NCBI RefSeq assembly: GCF_030035675.1
Contig: NC_084489.1
Span: 35,610,001 to 35,674,000, forward strand
Reading direction: 5' to 3'
DNA: 64,000 nucleotides
From: Rhineura floridana
Lineage: Eukaryota; Chordata; Lepidosauria; Squamata; Rhineuridae
The translations under genes were made by a program, and so were the position numbers. Shown piece by piece: positions 56,749-64,000 of this stretch. The notes under the pieces were generated by a model, which was not told where the DNA came from, searched no databases, and worked only from the letters and a program-made list of their open reading frames with translations. The stretch's first letter is position 1; every line of letters starts with the position of its first letter.

Positions 56749-56886
56749 GCCAGTAGCTGCAGGAGGGGAGAGTGCTTTTGCATTCAGGTCCTGCTTGTGA
56801 GCTTCTGGTTGGCCACTGTGAGAACAGGATGCTGGATTAGATGGGCCACTGGCCTGATCCAACAGGCTCTTCTCATGTTCCTAAGA
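56749..56886 (+). mobile_element. CR1 3' end, right part, split by LTR
   Basis: AGTAGCTGCAGGAGGGGAGA through GGATGCTGGATTAGATGGGC and CAGGCTCTTCTCATGTTCCT, the CR1 terminal sequence. Confidence 0.88.
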
Positions 56887-57896
56887 TGGCAGTGCTGTGG
56901 GTGAGCAGTTCCCAAATCTGGATAATTAGTAAATTGCCTGCTTTGTATCCTCCTTTGTGGATGGGTAAAGGGCCCAAAATAAATCAGAGGTCATACACAA
57001 ATAATAAAATGTTTAATAGATAGAATGTCAACAGGAAAAGCTTCCTTCATATTAGGCTTAACCTGTTACATTTCTGCCTCCTAAACAGCTGTTAAAAGCA
57101 CAAGAGCCCTGCTCTTTCCCCAGTGCCAACCCTAAACCATTCAAAGAACCCTGGTTTCTTGACTTGTAAGATACTTAAGTTACTGCAGAGCTTTCCTCAA
57201 TTGATCTTAGACTAGCAATATTGTTCTGTGCAATATTAGGTGTGATATTTCAGGTGATGGTGGTGATGAGACTTAAGTTTTACAGCAACTAAAGTTCAGA
57301 TGCCCATGTTTGAAAAAAATCAAGATTTAATTGTTAAAAAGAGCATTTGTTATGGTTATTTATCATATACTTCATAATACCTACAGCAGTGATATCAGCT
57401 CAGTGATATCAGCTCATTTCTTTCTTTTTGAGTAAAAAGGGATTTGAGCCTTTGACCTACCAACATTTGGTATAAACACTGGAAATGTTTATACATTGTA
57501 TTTGCATTAACAGGGCATTTTTTAATGTTTATATTCAGAACAAAACAAAAATAACTTTTTGTATGAAATTGAACCTGAATTACAAAGAGCATGAACTGTA
57601 TATTGATAGCTTTTACAGGTGGACATGCTATGTCCAGTCATTCCTACACTAAAATCCTGAATTTCTCAATGATTTTATCTGAGCAACTGTCACTTCTTCA
57701 CCAGGGATTATGGGGGGGAAAGAACAGCTTCAACTTATCTAGGAAGTCCCTTCAAAAAGAACCAGACAGTCCTTCTCCATGTCTGAATCTAGAGAGAAAA
57801 TTTAGAGTGACACATGTACCAAAGGCTTCCAAACTTCAAAATGAACCTGGAAGTCCCTATTCCTTGGACTTGTATAATTCTACATTTTCTCTAGCA

Positions 57897-58093
57897 CAGT
57901 GGTCCCCAAATGTTTTTCTCTACGGACCACTTGAAAATTGCTGAGGGTCTTGGTGGACCATTTAATGATTTTTCTGCCTGTTGTAGTGATTGTAATGCAC
58001 TGTGCTAGCTGCTGTATGCATTTTAATTCTATTTTACAGTCATGCTGCAGATCACCTCAATGAAGCTTGTGGACCACAGTTTGGGAACCCCTG
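57897..58093. mobile_element. hAT MITE (CAGTGGTCCCCAAA ends)
   Basis: Left end CAGTGGTCCCCAAATGTTTT with GGACCAC, right end GTGGACCACAGTTTGGGAAC then CCCTG. These are the ends of Charlie-like hAT elements. Flanks TCTAGCA and TTTAGCA are similar, probably a decayed TSD. Confidence 0.8.
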
Positions 58094-58217
58094 TTTAGCA
58101 GTCATTAATTGCAGCTCTGACTTCGCTCATTGGGTAAATGCTCTGAAAGGTTGGGAGCAGGCTCATTTTTCATAAGGGGTTCATAACTTTCATTCTAAAG
58201 GAGCTAAAGAGACTTTA

Positions 58218-58312
58218 GGTTACATCTGCATCAGGCATTTATTCCACTACAGCCCCAGCTTCCCCCAAAGATTCCTGGGACGTGTAGTTTGTGAAAGGTA
58301 TTGAGAGTTGTT
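58218..58312. mobile_element. Palindromic hAT-type MITE, left part
   Basis: TTACATCTGCATCAGGCATT, then GATTCCTGGGACGTGTAGTT and TGAGAGTTGTT. It is interrupted by a BovB-tailed element and resumes at 58629. Confidence 0.78.
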
Positions 58313-58628
58313 GTTGTTATGTGCCTTCAAGTAGATTACGACTTATGGTGCCCCTATGAATGAGTGACCTCCAATAGCATCTGTTGCATTTTGGATACTC
58401 TGTTCATAGGGTTTTCGTGGTAAGAGGTATTCAGAGGTGGTTTACCATTGCCTTCCTCTGAGTTTGGATGCATCTTAGTCTGGTGTCTCAGCTTTGACCA
58501 TTCCATCATGGGTGCCCCTGCTAGGAGTCTAGCCTCTTGGTCTAGACTCCTGACAGCATTGCTCTCAGCTTCTTCGACACTCTCAAACCCCCTCACCACG
58601 TTTTAAGGTGTGCATCCTAGAGGGGGAC
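58313..58628 (-). mobile_element. BovB-tailed retroelement with 11-bp TSD
   Basis: TSD TGAGAGTTGTT at 58302-58312 and 58629-58639. On the minus strand the tail AAACCCTATGAACAGAGTAT, then CATAGGGGCACCATAAGTCG and CTTGAAGGCACATAACAAC, is BovB-like. The 5' part has an 81-codon frame (58599-58354) reading GFESVEEAESNAVRSL and MMEWSKLRHQTKMHPN. It may be the end of a BovB LINE or a SINE built from it. Confidence 0.82.
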
Positions 58629-58865
58629 TGAGAGTTGTTAGGAGACCATTATTCCCCTCACAGAGCTCCAGTTCCCAGAATTCTCTGGGAAGTGGGGCTG
58701 ACTGTTAAACCACTCTGGCCAATGGAGCTCTGTCAGGGGAACAGGAGTCTTCAAACAACTCTCAGCATCCTTCACAAACTGCCCTTCCCAGGATTCTTTA
58801 GGAAATCCATGACTGTTTAAAGTGGAATAATAGTGGAATAAATGTCTGATGTGGATGTGGCCTTA
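58629..58865. mobile_element. Palindromic hAT-type MITE, right part
   Basis: CTCACAGAGCTCCAGTTCCC, AATGGAGCTCTGTCAGGGGA, CTTCACAAACTGCCCTTCCC and the end GATGTGGATGTGGCC. It pairs with 58218-58312 and matches 30955-31218. Confidence 0.8.
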
Positions 58866-59380
58866 CTGTGGTCTCTATAGTCTAGCCCCCTGCTGGTCCT
58901 AGACCTGGTATAGTAGTATTCCTCCCTGGTGACCCTGCTAGGTTTGCTTCCTGATTTTAGAAAAATAACTAAATTTACTGCAGATTAAGACAGAGAGGAA
59001 AAATTAAAAACATAAATAATTTTATAGATAGCATGTCAGAAAGTGAGAAGGCTTAGTTTTATTAGTCTTTTTTATACACAGATTTCAAATGTCTCTATAT
59101 AATTCACTTGTTAAATTTCATTGTAATTAATCATTACTGAAGTGAATACTTAAAGTTCAAAAGGGTCAGACAATTTCTTAACTATTTGCAAGCTTTACAG
59201 ATTGCATTTTCATATTTAGCCTGTACTTTCGCTTTTATTTGAAAGTGCATGCCTAGATGGAAAGGCCAGACTTGCATCAAGATGGAGGTATCCTCATTTA
59301 GTTGGTGTACGCCTGTCCCTTTTTCAATTGCTAACCTTGTAGGATTACCTTTTTCTTTTGCTGCAGTTCTTTTTTTTGTT

Positions 59381-60864
59381 GTCCCCTCTAGGGTTGCCAG
59401 GTCGGAAGCATTCCAAACCCTGAGGGGTGGGCCCAAGTGATGTCACCGGGCAGGCCCAAGTGATGTCAAAGGGGCGGGCCCTAGTGGTGTAAATGAGCTA
59501 TTACTGGGTGACCATGGGCTACTCACTATCTCTCAGCCTAATCTGCCCCCCAGGATGAGAACAACAGAGGGGAACCATGACAACCCCAAGGAAGAAGGGC
59601 ACATTTAAAATGTAGAGGAAGTAATATTGTACAACCATAGTGTGAAATCAGATATTTATTGAGACATAGTATGAAGAAATATTTATATAAGCATGACTGT
59701 CAAAGATGTTTATTATTTACACAACCTGTAAAGATATTTGTAGTGCAATCCTATGATTGTTTACTCAGAAGCAAGTCCCAATGTATTCAGTGGGGCTTAC
59801 TCAAACAGGGAAGCATGCACAGAACTGCAACCTCAAGAGCTGAGGAACTTCACTCACCCAACCCAAAATTCAGAATCATGCCACTTTAAGCTGTTCTGCA
59901 ACTGTTTATACTTTCTTTTATGGTTATTGGATTTTAAAGGGATTTATTTCTTATTGGGAGCTGCCTTGGTTTCCAGTCTGAAACCCTACCTCACAGGGCT
60001 GTTGGAAAGACTCCATATACACACACACACTGGAGATGTAAAAATACATATACTCCATATAATAGATTATTGTCAAAACCAGTTGGTCTTGCAGAATTTT
60101 TTTAAAATTAAAATCAGTATTTGTTTCCTACATAATAAAAGCAGTGATACCTATGTAAGCCCTGCCTAATTGCTTTAAAAATAGGATTGGAGGGGGAGAG
60201 AAAGATTTACAACACAAACAGAATTCTTTGCTATGTTCACTCAAAATTGCCATCAATTTACAGCACAATCCTAACCATTTACTCAAAAGTAAGTCCTATT
60301 GAATTCAATGGGGTTTACTCCGGGTATGTGGGATTAGCATTACAGCTTTACGCCCAGAAAAGCAAGTATTGGATTAAAACTTCACATTGGGAAGGTTTTC
60401 AGAACACTGCCATCTTCAACAGCCCAGGAAAATTTAAACTTGTTTGACTCCTGCACACAAGAGAAAAAAAATGACTTTTGGTACTGTTGAAAGCTATTCA
60501 CTTACTCAGTTAGTGAGATTTTCAGATAAACAGGAAGAAAAACAGTTTCTACCTTTGCAATGGTGTCTAGGTACTGCCTGGAGGCCAAGAAATCCCTTGT
60601 CAATCACAACCCTGACTTCACTTATTGGGTACAAACCTGAAAGGGCAGGGTTAGAGCAGCCTGCTGAGAAATCATTTCACAGAAGTTGCGGGGGGTGGCG
60701 GTGGCTGCTGTTTTGGTGTATATCTTGTGAACCAGACCACCTAGAAACTTATTTTTTAAAATGAAAGTGGTGAGTCTGGAGATTAAGGTGACTCACCCAG
60801 AGCGGACCCAAATAATCCAGAGTCTCCGGGTGAAAACCGGAAACCTGGCAACCTTAGTCCCCTC
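59381..60864 (-). mobile_element. hAT-like non-autonomous element, copy B, perfect 8-bp TSD
   Basis: Element 59389-60856 (1468 bp). TSD GTCCCCTC at 59381-59388 and 60857-60864. Ends TAGGGTTGCCAGGTC and ACCTGGCAACCTTA are inverted. Internal landmarks shared with copy A: AGTCAAACAAGTTTAAATTT, GGGCTGTTGAAGATGGCAGT, CTTTACAGGTTGTGTAAATA (minus strand). No transposase frame longer than noise. The clean TSD confirms transposition by a hAT enzyme. Confidence 0.9.
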
Positions 60865-61035
60865 TCTTATTCCTGCATCCTTTTAAGAGTAGATATACAC
60901 AGTCTATAGAGTTTGTGGACATTTGAAGGAATTTGTTTTTGGTAATTTTTTATGGTATTCACCACTGTATAGATCTAGGGTCAAAAGCCGTATGGGCCAA
61001 GTACCTGCTCATAGGCTTTACTTTGCCTGTCAGTG

Positions 61036-62252
61036 GCCTGGTCCACACATAACACTAAGCCATGGTTTGTTTAATGTAACTATGGTTTGTTTGAACATGC
61101 GAAACCAGTCCAGCAGACTAACCATGGCTTATCGCCCAACAAACAATTGTAAAGGCATGGTTTGTTGTTGATTTACAAACTATGGATTGTGTTAACTACA
61201 GTTTGCATTATGTCTGAACCCGACATTGATTGATGTTAATCATGATTTGTTTGGCCATCCCACCCCAGATGCTTAAGCTACAAATGCATGAGACAAGAGC
61301 AGCTATAAAACACCGAACTTTGTTTGGAGAAACAAGCTGTGGCTTCTTTGCTTATATGTGAGATGACTCATGGTTTGTTGAGCTGTATACCTTGTGTCAG
61401 CAAAATATATAAAGTATAGCTTTAAGCCAATATAGCCAGTAAAGTTGTTGTTAGCCTAAAGGTTTGTATCCCCCTTTAAGGCCCCAGCATTCTTAAGCAT
61501 TTAGAGAATTAGCTCAGAGCCATCTGGAGTCTAATCTGGGGTTTCTAATGAGCCTTCGGTGTGATGCCTTGCCAAGAGTGATGCTGGGAAGGTACCTTGT
61601 TAACCAAGATAATGTAGAATGTCCCGTTAGGCAATTAGAGGCTTTGCCTATCAGTTGTTGTTATGTTGTATGATGTAGCCTTTCCTAGTAATACGTCATA
61701 TTCTTAGCTGGTGGATGAGTCAAGGTACGGTCAATGATAAGTGCAGCAGTTGCTTGTTAGCAAAGATAGAGATAAAGATAAGGCAGGCATATAGTTTGCC
61801 AAGGGAGAATGCCAGGATGTTTCAGTTATCTATCTTAAGATAGTAGTTTTCTAGCAATTAGTCTGCTTTTGAAGGTGTCCTGTTAAAGGTCAGAATAGCC
61901 AATTATATGTAGCAGGTGCCATGATGTAATGTTTTGATGCCTTAAAGTCATCACTCATTTATGTAATCGTATCAGTTTGTATGCCAATTTTTATGCTATA
62001 AAAGTGTCTCTTGTGCCCAGTATGAGTGTTCAGTCTGACACCAGCTACTGCAGAGCTGTGTGGCTGATCCACTTTTATTGGGGATACTTGGCTGTATGCT
62101 TTGTAAGTAAACTCAATAAATTTTAACTCTTTGTAAGCAAACCTCACGTCTGCATCTCATCTCTGGTAATCCAAACAAGAACCTGAAGGGTAAACAAGAG
62201 CAAACCATGATAAGAACAAACCATAGTTTAACATTATATGTGAATGTTACCA
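61036..62252. mobile_element. AACCATGG-rich palindromic DNA element, split by LTR
   Basis: Left part 61036-61383, right part 62197-62252. Left end GGTCCACACATAACACTAAG then CCATGGTTTG is matched in reverse by the right end CAAACCATAGTTTAACATTA then TATGTGAATGTTACC. Variants of AAACCATGG/CCATGGTTT recur every 30-50 bases inside. It looks non-coding and non-autonomous. Superfamily not certain (hAT is likely). Confidence 0.65.
61384..62196 (+). mobile_element. Solo LTR, second copy of the 16514-17341 family
   Basis: 813 bp in the opposite orientation to the first copy. TATA-like CTATAAAAG near 61997, AATAAA near 62116, ends TGTATACC and GGGTAAACA, and nearly matching 5-bp flanks TGAGC/AGAGC at 61379-61383 and 62197-62201. 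By eye the two copies are alike over their full length with scattered differences, so they are of moderate age. No internal retroviral genes. Confidence 0.87.
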
Positions 62253-63555
62253 CTATGTTAAGGAAATACCCTCTGCAACTACTTGGATGTGCTTATAATT
62301 TGCAGCAGTAAAATACTGCCCTTGAAATTATTGGTTAATACGCAAGAGTAATAATTATTGAGGTGGGTGGAGATGAATATATTTGTGCTTTGCGATGTTC
62401 AGCTTATTCTTTGTTCTTCGAGGCCACCCCTCTCCTGGTCTGTCAGAACTTTGCCTTTATTTCAAATTCTGGCTCAGCTTTTTTTCCAGATTGTTTTTGT
62501 TAAGCATCTACCAGTGACTGCTAAAAGTATTGGCCATACTCGCTACATTAGCTGATACTCCATGGTATTTGATGAAACATATAATAAACTGAAAAAGCTG
62601 GCTTGTAAACTGGGCATAGTGCAGTGCAGAGGCTTTGGTTGATCACTCTTTCCTCCTATGAGAAAAGCCATAAACCATCCTAGCCAGGGCATGCTCACAT
62701 TATTTACATGTACTTTAGGGAAATCTCTCTGTCTCCAATACAACTACTCGCCTACTAAGAAATGAGAACAAAGGCATGGAAGAAAATAATTTACACTGAA
62801 ATTACACATTTGTGTAAATCAAGTCTTGTACTGCTGAGATCCTCCCCCCCCCCAATGTCTTTGTTTAACTATCCTACCTAATTATTTACATGTTTGGGTA
62901 ATATAATATTCCTGATTGTTACTAGTGATGACTATTCTAATACATTCACAAAATGAAGAGGGAAAACTATACATACTCCTAATTTACAATTAACGCTTTT
63001 CTAGTGCCCTGTTTGTTCTCTAAAGTTTTAGGTATTATAATAAAAGTAAGCATAAGGAATCATCTTTGTGGACATTTCAGATTTGTCTTGAATATTTATT
63101 ACTGATTTGTTTAATGGGATTATTTATTATACTCCTTCAAAGCTGAAAGAGATACTGAGTGTTACTTAACATATCAAGAAAACAACCACAAAAATTTTAT
63201 TAGTTTTTTTTCTCCATTGGATCTTAATCTCACCCAACGTTGCTTTGAGGTTTTGTTTGCACACAGGTTCTTAAATTTTTCTGTTCTTGCTCCATATCTC
63301 CTGTCCTTTAAAAATACTAACATGTAGGTTTATTTAACAGCATTCATATCTATGATAGTTTGCTTGATGCAGCATTGCAGACATAGTAGATCCAGACTCA
63401 TTTATTTAGCATGTCAATCAATGTAGTGGGTGGTTGTTTCAGGAATTGTTGATAGTTTTATTTTTTCAGTGTTCCCGGGACACAGTAACTCACAAAAAAA
63501 TGTATCTGTGAGTGAAACTGGGAGATAGACTATGCCACAATAGATAAGATTAAAT
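62253..63555. other. Repeat-poor intron sequence
   Basis: AT-rich, no recognised element and no coding signal over about 1.3 kb. A C-run lies near 62845. Confidence 0.5.
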
Positions 63556-63608
63556 GTATTTATTTATTTATTATTTGATTTATATCCCGCCCTTCCTCTC
63601 AGCAGATT
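63556..63608 (-). mobile_element. Short L2-type 3' tail
   Basis: TTTATTTATTTATTATTTG then ATTTATATCCCGCCCTTCCT, the reverse complement of the AAGGGCGGGATATAAAT tail. Confidence 0.75.
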
Positions 63609-63837
63609 GTAGATTGTAAATGTTATTGAGCTCACTAAATTAAGCATTAAGAACAATGCCATCCTTGCGCTATTATTCCAGCCTAGAAACTGATTTTATT
63701 TGTATGCTATATCATAACTTTTAATTATTTGATCCTCAGCTAACAAACAAGTGTGGAAGAGTTATGCTGAGGTTGCAATTAATAGTTTTCAACGATATGC
63801 ATGCCTAAAACAGAAATAAGGCAAGAGCACTCTATGA

Positions 63838-64000
63838 TCTAGTTTGCACATAACACCAAGCCGTGGTTTAACAAACCATTAATTAACCACAAGTTCATCC
63901 ACACATTGTCAAACAAACCCTGGCTTATTTTTCCAAAGTTTGCCTTGTTTTCCAGCCACCCTTGTTTCATGCCTTTGTAGTATCTCATCTGGTGAAAAAA
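63838..64000. mobile_element. Second AACCATGG-type palindromic element (runs off the edge)
   Basis: Starts CTAGTTTGCACATAACACCA then AGCCGTGGTTTAACAAACC, the same end as at 61036. AAACCCTGGCTTA follows. The right end is outside the window. Confidence 0.6.

Larger units (their letters stand above)
44133..64000 (+). other. RFTN1: RFTN1 intron 2 (at least 19.9 kb, open at right edge)
   Basis: From the GTAAGT donor to the window end. No frame resembling the next raftlin segment (from memory LRDLPAQLLELYQQGF) was seen on the + strand. Its repeats are listed separately. Repeat-poor parts are 44133-45570, 45970-46635, 47145-49530, 52921-55370, 56887-57896 and 62300-63555. Confidence 0.75.

Noticed and set aside
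44133-64000. Search for RFTN1 exon 3
   Set aside because: No plus-strand frame resembles the next raftlin residues. The intron appears to run past the edge.

Overview
The window looks like part of a squamate reptile (lizard-type) nuclear chromosome. The grounds are tRNA-headed SINEs with a BovB-type 3' tail (Sauria SINE type), CR1 and L2 LINEs in several ages, L1-type ORF1 sequence, palindromic hAT MITEs, a Tc1 transposon and solo LTRs. There are no operons, phage genes or CRISPR arrays. Almost every long reading frame belongs to a retroelement or transposon, or is noise.

One host gene is supported: the 5' end of RFTN1 (raftlin, a lipid-raft protein), on the + strand. A CpG-rich, TATA-less promoter and a non-coding first exon lie at about 25.34-25.86 kb. 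Intron 1 is about 18.1 kb. The first coding exon is at 43981-44132, with ATG at 43988, the lipidation signal MGCG at the N-terminus and consensus splice sites at both ends. The remaining ~19.9 kb is intron 2; no third exon was recognised.

Layout. 0-2 kb: minus-strand CR1 running off the left edge. 3.5-6 kb: a tRNA-type SINE, an odd GC-rich proline/glutamine segment joined to a LINE tail, and an L2 3' end. 6.37-8.55 kb: a half-L1 (HAL1-like) insertion with a 17-bp target-site duplication (TSD) and a duplicated ORF1. 9-16.2 kb: L2 and CR1 pieces and a Sauria SINE. 16.3-17.4 kb: a SINE split by a solo LTR. 20.0-22.1 kb: a Tc1 transposon with two L2 tails inserted in it. 24.3-24.7 kb: three hAT MITEs in a row. 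25.3-44.1 kb: RFTN1 promoter, exon 1, intron 1 and exon 2. Intron 1 holds a 440-bp hAT MITE with a perfect TSD (31.6 kb), Sauria SINEs, and a nest of L2 and CR1 elements with Tigger-like and hAT MITEs inside them (35-42.6 kb). 44.1-64 kb (intron 2): L2 tails, two inverted copies of a hAT-like non-autonomous element (50.8-52.9 and 59.4-60.9 kb), a solo LTR inside a CR1 (55.8 kb), a BovB-tailed element inside a MITE (58.3 kb), and a second copy of the 16.5-kb LTR family inside another palindromic element (61.4 kb).

The parts do not form a pathway. The interest lies in a clear partial gene and an unusually readable record of nested insertions, many with exact TSDs, which gives relative dates. 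I did not find a convincing new functional system. The strongest oddities are the HAL1-like element with two separate internal tandem duplications, the P/Q-rich LINE-tailed segment, and MITEs whose arms carry AAGATGGC motifs. All identifications are by eye and from memory of the families; no search was run.
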